Assembly (NCBI GenBank): GCA_964628055.1
Contig: CAZVNL010000020.1
Coordinates: 1 to 44,121 of the forward strand
Direction: 5' to 3'
Source: CAZBEL01 sp964628055
Lineage (GTDB): Bacteria; Fidelibacterota; Marinisomatia; Marinisomatales; TCS56
Length of the DNA stretch: 44,121 bases
Shown piece after piece: positions 1-8,657 of the stretch. Under the pieces are notes generated by a model. That model ran no database searches. It saw only the letters and a list, made by a program, of their open reading frames with translations, and had not been told where the DNA came from. Position numbers and translations under genes: made by a program. Each line of letters opens with the position of its first letter. Position 1 is the first letter of the stretch.

Positions 1-1332
1 AATCCTGGTCGGCCTCAAGCCCAAAATAAAGAGGAAATTCTCCTCAAAGTCATGCAGGGGGATACGGTGAACCTCAGTGCCGATGAAAAAGCGTGGTTTT
101 TCCACACGCCCCATCCCGATACGGATCTGGGTAACGAATTGAATCCCCACTTCGATTCCCTGGAAGGTTTGGAAGAGGAAGATGCCTTTAAACAGGGAGA
201 AGAAGGTCTGGACTGTGTCTTGATCATGAGTTGTGGTCCCTTCGATCTGGATGTGGGTGAAGAAGTCCCCTTTTCCTTTTGCATCATTTTTGGTGAGAAC
301 AAAGAAGACCTTATTAATAATGCCCGGTTTGCCCAGATTATGTATAATTCCCATTATCAGGGGTACACACCACCCTCGCGACCCAATGTTGTCGCCATTC
401 CCGCCCACAATAAAATCACCCTGTACTGGGATAATTTTGCCGAGTTATCCAAAGACGTAGTCACCGGTTATGCCGATTTCGAGGGTTACAAAATCTATAA
501 AAGCACCGATGGGGGTCATACCTGGGGAACCCCCGATAAAAAGATCTACGACAATAATGGAATCTTCGTTGGTTGGCAACCCCTGGCGCAGTTTGACCTC
601 TCGGCGTACGAGGATTCAATACACTGTATTTATGACAATGATATCTGCGCTGATGGGGAAAATCGGGGACATGCCATCGCTGGCCCCGATCCTCAAGCAC
701 CCTGGTTTTCCCTGGGAAGTAATACCGGTTTCGAAGAAATAGCGACCTTTATCACCATTGATGGTAAAGATTATCACTACTTTTTCAAGGACAGTAACGT
801 CGTGGACGGTATGGAGTATACCTATGCAGTCACGGCCTATGATATGGGTGTGGAAGCCGATTACTCCATCGTCTGGAAAGATACTACGGGAGGCGTTTTC
901 CCCGACACCGTCTGGTCCACGACCAATCCTGAGCACTGGTCCCATCCCAACGGGTATGCCAGTATAGAAAACTCCCGGGGAACGACCATTCTCGATCCCA
1001 ATTTTGTCACGGTGATTCCCGGCGCTCCACCCCAGGAAGACCTTTCCAAAATCAAAGTCGTTCCCAACCCCTACAAAGTCCGGTCCCGCTTCAATGAGGA
1101 CAAATACACCAAACTATTACGGTTTACTAATCTCCCGGCAAAGTGTAAAATTACCATTTACACGGTTACCGGCGAGAAGGTGGCGGTGATCAAGCATGAG
1201 AGTGAAACCAGCGGAAACGTTTTTTGGGATTTGCGTACGATCAACAATCAGGAGGTATCGCCGGGGTTATACATATATGTAGTCGAGAGTGGTGGTAAGG
1301 AGCACATCGGGAAGTTTGCGGTAGTACGATGA
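1..1332 (+). CDS. Secreted protein with C-terminal sorting tail (5' partial)
   Basis: The reading frame is open from base 1, so the gene begins upstream of the window; 443 residues are visible. I do not recognise an enzyme. Residues about 130-335 form a block shared with the 732-aa protein at 2361-4559, including GYADFEGYKIYKSTDGG, a later VVDGMEYTYAVTAYDMG and ATFITIDG-type beta-rich sequence, which suggests fibronectin-III-like folds. The last 90 residues, starting at VVPNPYKV, resemble a type IX secretion C-terminal domain: beta-rich, ending GKFAVVR, with a PNPY variant of the usual PNPFNP. The final 35 codons lie inside the 1125-bp direct repeat and are identical to the end of the 732-aa protein. 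The stop overlaps the start of the PorV-like gene (ATGA), so the two are probably translationally coupled. Surface location is inferred from the tail. Confidence 0.8.
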   Translation, partial: NPGRPQAQNKEEILLKVMQGDTVNLSADEKAWFFHTPHPDTDLGNELNPHFDSLEGLEEEDAFKQGEEGLDCVLIMSCGPFDLDVGEEVPFSFCIIFGENKEDLINNARFAQIMYNSHYQGYTPPSRPNVVAIPAHNKITLYWDNFAELSKDVVTGYADFEGYKIYKSTDGGHTWGTPDKKIYDNNGIFVGWQPLAQFDLSAYEDSIHCIYDNDICADGENRGHAIAGPDPQAPWFSLGSNTGFEEIATFITIDGKDYHYFFKDSNVVDGMEYTYAVTAYDMGVEADYSIVWKDTTGGVFPDTVWSTTNPEHWSHPNGYASIENSRGTTILDPNFVTVIPGAPPQEDLSKIKVVPNPYKVRSRFNEDKYTKLLRFTNLPAKCKITIYTVTGEKVAVIKHESETSGNVFWDLRTINNQEVSPGLYIYVVESGGKEHIGKFAVVR

Positions 1333-2349
1333 GGGTACGAGTACCAGTAGTTATCTGGATAGTGATGGGGGTTCTTTTTGGTCAGTACCGTGAGTTGCCG
1401 GAGGTAGTGACGAAGGTTGCGACGGCGGCGGGGAACTGGTTAAAGATTGAGACGAGTGCCCGTGCGCTGGGGATGGGTGGAGCGTATGTAGCGGTGGGTG
1501 AGGGGGTTTCGGCGATTCCGTACAATGCGTCGGGGATAGCTTTTTTGGGAGGTAAGGAGGTTTACTACACGCAGGCGCAATATTTAGCGGGAATAACGCA
1601 TGGTGTTTTGGGTTATGGTCAGCGGTTGAGTGGTTCGGATTACGTGGGGGTACATTTATTTTATTTAGATTCGGGTCCCATGGAGGTAACGACGGAGAGT
1701 TATCCTGATGGGACGGGAGAGGAGTTCAAGGTACAGTCGTTATCGTTGCGGGTGGTATATGGTCGCAGGATGACGGATCGGTTGAAGGTAGGGTTGGGTA
1801 TAAATTACATTCGGGATGCCATTGAGTTGACGCGAATGCAGACGGTGGCGTTTGACATTGGGTCTAATTTTGAGACGGGGATATACGGATTTCGGTTGGG
1901 GATGAGTGTAAGTAATTTTGGGCCGGAGGTACAGTATCACGGTTCGGGTTTGGAGCGGGTGGTGCCGGACACGTTGGATGTGGATGGTCGTTTGAGTCGT
2001 GTTACGGAGCCTTTTCCGTTGCCGTTGATATTTCGGTTAGGGATACGGAACGAGATAATCGGGAGTGGGAGTGAGTTTATAGGTAGTCGTCGTCATCGGT
2101 TGGTATTGGTAGCGGATGGTGTGAACGCCAGTGATTACACGGTATATGGTTCGTTGGGTTTGGAGTATAGTTATGGGGATTTATTATTTGTGCGTGCGGG
2201 GGATCATGTGGGGCATGACACGGCGGGGTTGAGTCTTGGTGGTGGTTTGAGGTTTCGGGCGGGAACGATGGGATTGGAGGTGGATTATGCGTGGGTGAAC
2301 TATGGGGTGCTGAAAACAACCCAACAATTTGGCGTTAACCTGAACTTCT
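1225..2349 (+). repeat. 1125-bp direct repeat, copy 1
   Basis: This block recurs 3227 bases downstream at 4452-5576 and looks identical throughout by eye. It starts exactly on a TGG codon inside the upstream secreted-protein gene, covers that protein's last 35 codons and stop, and runs through the PorV-like gene to two bases before its stop codon ends. Flanks differ: T against G just before the left edge, and TAA against TGA at the right edge. No transposase or inverted repeats lie at the edges. Confidence 0.95.
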
Positions 2350-2351
2350 AA
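1329..2351 (+). CDS. PorV/PorQ-like outer-membrane beta-barrel protein, copy 1
   Basis: A 340-residue protein with a short signal peptide (MRVRVPVVIWIVMGVLFGQ) followed by features of the PorV/PorQ (UPF0164) family: SARALGMGGAYVAVGEG near the mature N terminus, NASGIAFL, then amphipathic beta-strands ending in a terminal aromatic residue (GVNLNF), as expected for an outer-membrane barrel. In type IX secretion, PorV binds the C-terminal domain of cargo and shuttles it to the surface attachment machinery. Here it directly follows a cargo-like gene with an ATGA overlap and no clear Shine-Dalgarno of its own. Codons end strikingly often in G or T and the coding strand is G-rich and C-poor, unlike neighbouring genes. 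It appears identical to the copy at 4556-5578. Family is fairly sure; the shuttle role is inferred. Confidence 0.85.
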   Translation: MRVRVPVVIWIVMGVLFGQYRELPEVVTKVATAAGNWLKIETSARALGMGGAYVAVGEGVSAIPYNASGIAFLGGKEVYYTQAQYLAGITHGVLGYGQRLSGSDYVGVHLFYLDSGPMEVTTESYPDGTGEEFKVQSLSLRVVYGRRMTDRLKVGLGINYIRDAIELTRMQTVAFDIGSNFETGIYGFRLGMSVSNFGPEVQYHGSGLERVVPDTLDVDGRLSRVTEPFPLPLIFRLGIRNEIIGSGSEFIGSRRHRLVLVADGVNASDYTVYGSLGLEYSYGDLLFVRAGDHVGHDTAGLSLGGGLRFRAGTMGLEVDYAWVNYGVLKTTQQFGVNLNF

Positions 2352-2360
2352 TAGGCCCTC

Positions 2361-4559
2361 ATGAACCAAACCAATACTTCTGTTAATCTCATCCCTGGGG
2401 GACGATGGTGGCTACATTTGGTTTTCTTGGGGGTTGTTTTCTCTCAGGGCGGTAGACTGTCAGCACCTACTACACCCGTTGTTTTCGCCACCGTGAACCA
2501 TCAACGGGTATACTTATCCTGGGACAATTTAGCGGAGGCCTCTTTGGACTCCCTTACGGGGTATGCCGATTTCGAAGGTTACCGGATTTACCGGAGCCGG
2601 GATGGCGGGGTCACCTGGGGCGGCCCTGATGACCGTCTCTATGACTATGATGGGAATCCCATCGGTTGGAAACCATACGCCCAGTTCGATCTCAACGCCG
2701 AGGAGGACGAAGACCATTGCGTTTACACCCACCTGGAATGTAACGATGCAGCGCCCAAACGGGGAATCGAAATCTCCGGGGCGGACCCCTATGCACCGCG
2801 TTTTAATCTCGGTTTCAACACGGGGTTACGCCACGCCTATATTGACAGCGATGTGGTGGACGGTGTGGAGTACGCCTATACGGTAACTGCCTATGATATG
2901 GGGTTACGGACATACTCCGTGGAATATACGGACGATGACGGCGACGGAATTTATACGGCCGATACGACTTGGTCACCCTCGAACCCGGGGCATTTCACCA
3001 CGCCAGAAGGGACCGGCTGGCGCAGCCTGGAAAGTCCCCTGGGTACCTCCGCCCAAGACCCCAACTTCGCCACCGTCATTCCTGGATATTATGCTAGCAA
3101 CATCACCTTTCCCGAAGAGGATAACGTGGGTTCCTTCTTCCTGCGTCAACCGGGAACCATCGGCACCGGAGCCATTTCCTACTTCATTGTGGATCGCGAT
3201 GCCCTGCGCGATGAATTACTCAAATTCGAGATTGACGCCGATCTCAGCAGCGTGGCCGTGGAGAACATGGCTGCTGAAAATCCTTACATCTATGTCTATG
3301 AGATCACCGATACATTGACCCAGTTACCGGTTGAGATCGAGATGAGTTACGACCTTTCCGGGCTCTCGGGGACGGAAATTGATTCCCTCCTGGACCTACC
3401 AGGCGCCGACTCCAGCAATGGTATGATACTAATCCCGGCTTATAAAATAAAAACACCCGTGGGTACCGATAGTGACCTGTTAGATGGGATTCGGTTCCGA
3501 TTTGACAATATGCCCACTACGATGCCCGATGCGGTGGAGTTGGAAGATATAGAGTGGCACGCCGATAGCGCCCTCATCGAAGCCATGTACTTTGACTTTC
3601 AGTACAAAGACCAGACCGCCTATGAGCGCCGGTTAAACTTCGATTACAAAATCGAGTTTTACAGTACTCCCCGGGGGGACACGGTGAGTAATACCCTGTG
3701 TACCGATTTTCCTACCGTCCTACCATTTCGCATTACCAACCTTTATACAGGGAAAAAGGTGAGCTTGACCCATTCTGATAAGGGGGTCCCGGGAGGGTTC
3801 CCCCCCAATTACGAGTTGGGTTTCGGTGACTGTGCCTGGACACGCAATGAGGAAATAAAGTTTACCGGTGATTCCCTGTTGGTGGATGGAGTATTGACCC
3901 CGGTCTTTACGTTCAAACTGAAAATCGATTTTACCTTTACACCCATTATCCAACGTTATGTTTACGAAGGCCAAACCACCTTTGAAATCGTTCCGTGGAT
4001 GCCGTCAGTCAACTACTCCCAGGGGGACTTAGTCTATGATAAGGCGATGTTGTGGGTGGCGACGAAGGACAACACGGACACAGAACCTACGGCTGATTTC
4101 TATGATGACAACAGCGACGGTGTGAATGACAATCCCTGGGCCGTTCAATATCCCTGGGAGGATGGGGATTACGTTATTTTCCGGACGAAGAAATTTTTTG
4201 TGGATGGCGACAACTGGATCGTGAATATGTCGGAGTTGGGGAAACCCCATCAGGTCACTCAGGATGAATTGAAAACCGTGCAAGTTGTCCCTAATCCCTA
4301 CAAGGTTCATTCCCAGTTTAACGAGACCCGTTACCAGCGGCGGATACGGTTTATCCATCTACCCCAGAAATGCCGTATTTCCATTTACACCATTACGGGG
4401 GAGCTGGTCAATTATTTTGAGCACGACGATCCTTATGACGGGAGTGAATGGTGGGATTTGCGTACGATCAACAATCAGGAGGTATCGCCGGGGTTATACA
4501 TATATGTAGTCGAGAGTGGTGGTAAGGAGCACATCGGGAAGTTTGCGGTAGTACGATGA
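2361..4559 (+). CDS. Large secreted paralogue of the first gene, with sorting tail
   Basis: A 732-residue exported protein. The N terminus has a basic then hydrophobic stretch (GRWWLHLVFLGVVFSQG, about residues 14-30), consistent with a signal peptide. Residues about 36-240 align by eye with the first gene in the window (GYADFEGYRIYRSRDGG; VVDGVEYAYTVTAYDMG), and residues about 640-732 align with its sorting region (VVPNPYKV onward). Between them lies an extra segment of about 400 residues. Inside it, about residues 545-610, WMPSVNYSQGDLVYDKAMLW followed by a distant W and P resembles a family 5/12 carbohydrate-binding module, but this is weak. The last 35 residues are identical to those of the first gene because they lie in the direct repeat. 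It starts 10 bases after the PorV-like stop and overlaps the second PorV-like gene by ATGA. Confidence 0.85.
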   Translation: MNQTNTSVNLIPGGRWWLHLVFLGVVFSQGGRLSAPTTPVVFATVNHQRVYLSWDNLAEASLDSLTGYADFEGYRIYRSRDGGVTWGGPDDRLYDYDGNPIGWKPYAQFDLNAEEDEDHCVYTHLECNDAAPKRGIEISGADPYAPRFNLGFNTGLRHAYIDSDVVDGVEYAYTVTAYDMGLRTYSVEYTDDDGDGIYTADTTWSPSNPGHFTTPEGTGWRSLESPLGTSAQDPNFATVIPGYYASNITFPEEDNVGSFFLRQPGTIGTGAISYFIVDRDALRDELLKFEIDADLSSVAVENMAAENPYIYVYEITDTLTQLPVEIEMSYDLSGLSGTEIDSLLDLPGADSSNGMILIPAYKIKTPVGTDSDLLDGIRFRFDNMPTTMPDAVELEDIEWHADSALIEAMYFDFQYKDQTAYERRLNFDYKIEFYSTPRGDTVSNTLCTDFPTVLPFRITNLYTGKKVSLTHSDKGVPGGFPPNYELGFGDCAWTRNEEIKFTGDSLLVDGVLTPVFTFKLKIDFTFTPIIQRYVYEGQTTFEIVPWMPSVNYSQGDLVYDKAMLWVATKDNTDTEPTADFYDDNSDGVNDNPWAVQYPWEDGDYVIFRTKKFFVDGDNWIVNMSELGKPHQVTQDELKTVQVVPNPYKVHSQFNETRYQRRIRFIHLPQKCRISIYTITGELVNYFEHDDPYDGSEWWDLRTINNQEVSPGLYIYVVESGGKEHIGKFAVVR

Positions 4560-5576
4560 GGGTACGAGTACCAGTAGTTATCTGGATAGTGATGGGGGTT
4601 CTTTTTGGTCAGTACCGTGAGTTGCCGGAGGTAGTGACGAAGGTTGCGACGGCGGCGGGGAACTGGTTAAAGATTGAGACGAGTGCCCGTGCGCTGGGGA
4701 TGGGTGGAGCGTATGTAGCGGTGGGTGAGGGGGTTTCGGCGATTCCGTACAATGCGTCGGGGATAGCTTTTTTGGGAGGTAAGGAGGTTTACTACACGCA
4801 GGCGCAATATTTAGCGGGAATAACGCATGGTGTTTTGGGTTATGGTCAGCGGTTGAGTGGTTCGGATTACGTGGGGGTACATTTATTTTATTTAGATTCG
4901 GGTCCCATGGAGGTAACGACGGAGAGTTATCCTGATGGGACGGGAGAGGAGTTCAAGGTACAGTCGTTATCGTTGCGGGTGGTATATGGTCGCAGGATGA
5001 CGGATCGGTTGAAGGTAGGGTTGGGTATAAATTACATTCGGGATGCCATTGAGTTGACGCGAATGCAGACGGTGGCGTTTGACATTGGGTCTAATTTTGA
5101 GACGGGGATATACGGATTTCGGTTGGGGATGAGTGTAAGTAATTTTGGGCCGGAGGTACAGTATCACGGTTCGGGTTTGGAGCGGGTGGTGCCGGACACG
5201 TTGGATGTGGATGGTCGTTTGAGTCGTGTTACGGAGCCTTTTCCGTTGCCGTTGATATTTCGGTTAGGGATACGGAACGAGATAATCGGGAGTGGGAGTG
5301 AGTTTATAGGTAGTCGTCGTCATCGGTTGGTATTGGTAGCGGATGGTGTGAACGCCAGTGATTACACGGTATATGGTTCGTTGGGTTTGGAGTATAGTTA
5401 TGGGGATTTATTATTTGTGCGTGCGGGGGATCATGTGGGGCATGACACGGCGGGGTTGAGTCTTGGTGGTGGTTTGAGGTTTCGGGCGGGAACGATGGGA
5501 TTGGAGGTGGATTATGCGTGGGTGAACTATGGGGTGCTGAAAACAACCCAACAATTTGGCGTTAACCTGAACTTCT
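4452..5576 (+). repeat. 1125-bp direct repeat, copy 2
   Basis: Second copy of the block at 1225-2349, in the same orientation. It again covers the last 35 codons of a secreted protein and a PorV-like gene. Sequence just upstream is homologous but clearly diverged, so identity ends abruptly at the TGG codon. Confidence 0.95.
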
Positions 5577-5578
5577 GA
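4556..5578 (+). CDS. PorV/PorQ-like outer-membrane beta-barrel protein, copy 2
   Basis: Encodes the same 340-residue protein as 1329-2351; the only coding-end difference is the stop codon (TGA here, TAA there). It overlaps the stop of the 732-aa protein by ATGA and is followed by a 167-bp gap with a probable new promoter, so it closes the four-gene unit. Signal peptide, SARALGMGGAYVAVGEG motif and beta-strand pattern are as in copy 1. The likely role is cargo shuttling or anchoring at the outer membrane. Two identical copies beside two diverged cargo genes imply recent duplication or gene conversion. Confidence 0.85.
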   Translation: MRVRVPVVIWIVMGVLFGQYRELPEVVTKVATAAGNWLKIETSARALGMGGAYVAVGEGVSAIPYNASGIAFLGGKEVYYTQAQYLAGITHGVLGYGQRLSGSDYVGVHLFYLDSGPMEVTTESYPDGTGEEFKVQSLSLRVVYGRRMTDRLKVGLGINYIRDAIELTRMQTVAFDIGSNFETGIYGFRLGMSVSNFGPEVQYHGSGLERVVPDTLDVDGRLSRVTEPFPLPLIFRLGIRNEIIGSGSEFIGSRRHRLVLVADGVNASDYTVYGSLGLEYSYGDLLFVRAGDHVGHDTAGLSLGGGLRFRAGTMGLEVDYAWVNYGVLKTTQQFGVNLNF

Positions 5579-5624
5579 ACGTCAAGTTAGCATATTTACC
5601 CCTTTCGCAGACCTTTTTTATGGA

Positions 5625-5653
5625 TTGATAATTGCCTTGGTTTGCTATAAAAT
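5625..5653 (+). promoter_or_regulatory. Possible sigma-70-type promoter
   Basis: TTGATA at 5625-5630 and TAAAAT at 5648-5653 are 17 bases apart, close to the bacterial housekeeping consensus. The site lies in the 167-bp gap before the 948-aa protein gene, whose Shine-Dalgarno AGGAAGG sits at 5731-5737, eight bases from its ATG. FCB bacteria can use different promoter elements, so this is tentative. Confidence 0.4.
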
Positions 5654-5745
5654 GCCATATTACAATCCTATAGGAATACGGGAGTTTATTCCCCAAACAG
5701 TAAAAAAGATTTTTCATTACTAAACATCTCAGGAAGGATAATTCC

Positions 5746-8592
5746 ATGAAGTTAAAATTACTAACCATACCCCTGTTCTTCTCTATGTTGCTGCTGGCGC
5801 GAGGATTGGACCAGCACCCCCCGCGAATTCACACTCCGGCTTTTGTCCAGACTCAAACAAATGCCCCGGTGACCGTTACCTCTAGAAGGGGTGTGTCCCG
5901 CACCGATACGACTACCATCTGGGTGGATGACATGGAAGGGGATATGTCCGATTGGGAATTGCAAACTGGTTGGACCATTACCACCAGTAGTTATAGCAGT
6001 CCCACCCATAGTCTGAATATCGATGACGATAATTACGGTCTTAGTAGCGCCATCATTACCCCGGCTATTACCCTCCCCACTCTTGACGGTAGTAACGATG
6101 TAATCCGGTTCAGTTTTGACGTATGGTGTGATTTCCCGGACTGGGATGGTGATGGAGATAATTTCCTGGAGGACTATTACCGGGTGGAAGTGGCCGATAT
6201 TAGTGACGTACCCATATTTTTTCATCCCTCTACGTTCAATGCCTATAGTGGAAATTCCTGGTGGTGCGGCGAAGAGACGCTCAGTGGTTACGAGGATGGT
6301 TGGCTCCAGGCGTTAGAGTCTCCCACTTTTACCGTTTCGGGCACAAACCCTACCCTAACCGCTCAAATCAGGTACGAATTGGAAATTTACAGTGGGGCTC
6401 CCACTAATATTGAAGGTTGCATGATAAACGGTTGGGACGCCGCTAATGTACGCATCCAGGTCGTGGGGGATACGGCCTGGACGGTGCTTACGGGAACCCC
6501 GGCCTATTCCTATTCCAGTTGCTACGGCTGGTTTTTCAACGATGAGGAGTGTAACATTCCCGGTTGGGGCAGCAGTTCCAGCGGTTGGGTCCCCGCTACG
6601 TTTGACCTGAGTTCTTACACTGGCCAGGATGTAAAAATCCGTTTCTACATGGGTTCTGATGCGGCTTATTCCACCCCGGATGACCCCACGCTTACCGGTT
6701 TTTACATCGACGATATTTTAGTTTCCAATGGCGCCGGTGACACCCTCCTCTTCGACAATGCTGACGACCAAATGGTGATGACTCCCGTGAGTGGCGGCGC
6801 CTTCCAGTGGGAACAGGTCTTTTATGACTATGGTGACATTACCCGCCCCGGGGGAACCGGGTGGACCACTTATATGCCCGGCGATCCTTTTAATGGGAAC
6901 ACCCAACTGGATCTTAACCAGTATGCGGGGGATGACATTAAATTACGGTTTACCGCTCGTATCGACGACAATGACGACGGTGGCAACGGCTCCGGCCTCT
7001 ATATCGACGACGTTCACGTCTGGAAAGCTTCCCTGGGCGAAACCATTCCCGTTATCCAGAACCTGGTGGCCACACCCGGCGATAACGTGGTCTATCTCAC
7101 CTGGGAAGACATCAATGCCGGTGGGGGATTCAACGGAGATGTTATCTACGATGATGGTAGTTTTGAGAATGCCATTTACATGACCAGTGGTACTGCGATT
7201 ATGGGAACGTATTTCGACGCTCCTTTTGGAATTACTGCCGTAGTCGTGAATAGTGTTGATCTCTATGGGGCAACCCAGGCTGGGGCCACTACCCTCTACG
7301 GCTATGCGGTCACCGGCGGGATTCCGGAGGATACACCGCTCTATTCCATGGCGATCACTACGCAGACCGATACCTGGACGACCCATACGACCGGTTGGAC
7401 GTTCACGGGTGATTTCATCATTGGAATCGAGATTTCAACGGCCATCGCCGTTTCCCTGGATGAGACGACCGTTCCCAGTGCCCATTCCTGGGCCAATTTA
7501 GGCGGTTGGGACACCTGGGCGAATATTGCCGCGGCTAACGGCCTGGCCGATGGCGAATGGGGGATTCGGGCTAACGTAACCAGCACCGGGGGTTTAACAG
7601 CTACCTACAACGTCTACCGGAGCGTGGATGGGAGCGATTACGAACCGGCCGTGTTTGGCTTCGGGCTTACCGATCCTTACTATGAGGACTTTCTGGCACA
7701 GAATGGCCTGGAACACTGTTACCAGGTCACAGTTGTCTACGACACGTTGGAAGGCAACCCTTCCGCGGAGGCTTGTGCCGTTCCTGAAGCCCAGACGGTT
7801 TATGAGATGGGCTATGATGACGGGATAGCCAATACCAGCGTTAATGTGGGGGACGCCAACTACCTGGCTGTTCGCTTTACACCCGACACGTATCCCACCA
7901 CCATTAAACGCCTGAAGTTTTACGTGGAAGGGAACACCGGGGGCATCGCCATGCTTCAGGTTTGGGATGATGACGGTACTGATGGCAAACCGGGGACGCC
8001 TTGGACAGGGGGGCTCGTTGTTCAGTTGGCGCCTGGTTGGAATACGAAGGATGTGTCGGCCCTGAATTTGTACGTGGGGTCAGGTGACTTTTACGTGGGT
8101 TGGCAGGAGACGGCCCAGACGCCTCCCATCGGGATCGATACGGACGACCCTATTGATGGTCGGAGTTACATCAATGTAACTGGACCGCCGCCCACTGGCA
8201 CCAACGGCGAATGGGATTTACTGTCCACCCTTTTCGAGGGGGATTTCATGATCCGCGTGGATGTGGATTCTGCCAACGTGAGAGTGGATGATGGGGTGTC
8301 ATCGATCCTCCCAGAATGGTTTGGCCTCTACCAAAACTATCCCAATCCCTTCAACCCGCGTACAACCATCACTTTCGACCTCCCGGTACAAGCTCAAACA
8401 CGCCTGACGCTTTATGACCTCTCGGGCCGGGAAGTCATGCGGCTGGTGGATGAAACGCTCCCAGCAGGGCGGTACCAGTTACCACTGGATGCCACGGATT
8501 TGGCCTCCGGGGTTTACCTCTATGATCTCCAGGCCGCCTCTGACCAGGGTAAAGGGTATCACGCCACCCGCAAGCTCGTTGTATTGAAATAA
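5746..8592 (+). CDS. Secreted multidomain protein with PNPFNP sorting domain
   Basis: A 948-residue exported protein with signal peptide MKLKLLTIPLFFSMLLLARG. The N-terminal half has repeated jelly-roll-like segments: WVDDMEGDMSDWELQTGW, then FDLSSYTGQDVKIRFYMGS with GFYIDDILV, then LDLNQYAGDDIKLRFTARID with GLYIDDVHVW. These patterns recall MAM or immune-inhibitor-A accessory domains of secreted peptidases and adhesins, but no protease active site is visible. Fibronectin-III-like segments follow (NLVATPGDNVVYLTWED; YNVYRSVDGSDYEP). The last 85 or so residues are a classic type IX sorting domain: LYQNYPNPFNPRTTITFDLP, then LYDLSGREV, ending RKLVVLK. A good Shine-Dalgarno (AGGAAGG) supports the start. 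Likely a surface or secreted binding protein; substrate unknown. Confidence 0.85.
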   Translation: MKLKLLTIPLFFSMLLLARGLDQHPPRIHTPAFVQTQTNAPVTVTSRRGVSRTDTTTIWVDDMEGDMSDWELQTGWTITTSSYSSPTHSLNIDDDNYGLSSAIITPAITLPTLDGSNDVIRFSFDVWCDFPDWDGDGDNFLEDYYRVEVADISDVPIFFHPSTFNAYSGNSWWCGEETLSGYEDGWLQALESPTFTVSGTNPTLTAQIRYELEIYSGAPTNIEGCMINGWDAANVRIQVVGDTAWTVLTGTPAYSYSSCYGWFFNDEECNIPGWGSSSSGWVPATFDLSSYTGQDVKIRFYMGSDAAYSTPDDPTLTGFYIDDILVSNGAGDTLLFDNADDQMVMTPVSGGAFQWEQVFYDYGDITRPGGTGWTTYMPGDPFNGNTQLDLNQYAGDDIKLRFTARIDDNDDGGNGSGLYIDDVHVWKASLGETIPVIQNLVATPGDNVVYLTWEDINAGGGFNGDVIYDDGSFENAIYMTSGTAIMGTYFDAPFGITAVVVNSVDLYGATQAGATTLYGYAVTGGIPEDTPLYSMAITTQTDTWTTHTTGWTFTGDFIIGIEISTAIAVSLDETTVPSAHSWANLGGWDTWANIAAANGLADGEWGIRANVTSTGGLTATYNVYRSVDGSDYEPAVFGFGLTDPYYEDFLAQNGLEHCYQVTVVYDTLEGNPSAEACAVPEAQTVYEMGYDDGIANTSVNVGDANYLAVRFTPDTYPTTIKRLKFYVEGNTGGIAMLQVWDDDGTDGKPGTPWTGGLVVQLAPGWNTKDVSALNLYVGSGDFYVGWQETAQTPPIGIDTDDPIDGRSYINVTGPPPTGTNGEWDLLSTLFEGDFMIRVDVDSANVRVDDGVSSILPEWFGLYQNYPNPFNPRTTITFDLPVQAQTRLTLYDLSGREVMRLVDETLPAGRYQLPLDATDLASGVYLYDLQAASDQGKGYHATRKLVVLK

Positions 8593-8600
8593 ATATCGGC

Positions 8601-8640
8601 AAATGGATTGGTTTAGCCCTCCAGCCAGCCCAATCCATTT
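8601..8640 (+). repeat. Perfect 11-bp inverted repeat between two genes
   Basis: AAATGGATTGG at 8601-8611 pairs perfectly with 8630-8640 across an 18-base spacer. It lies just after the stop of the 948-aa protein gene and before the protease start. No T-run follows the stem, so a Rho-independent terminator is doubtful; it may be an mRNA-stabilising hairpin or processing site. Confidence 0.5.
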
Positions 8641-8657
8641 CCTTGTCAGGAAAAACG

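Noticed and set aside
2077..2319. Long minus-strand frames inside the PorV-like genes, repeated at 5304-5546
   Set aside because: They are antisense shadows of the biased composition of the PorV-like genes; low-complexity, His/Pro-rich, and no ribosome sites.
8643..8657. TTG start 15 bases upstream of the protease ATG
   Set aside because: ATG 8658 has the better ribosome site and signal peptide.
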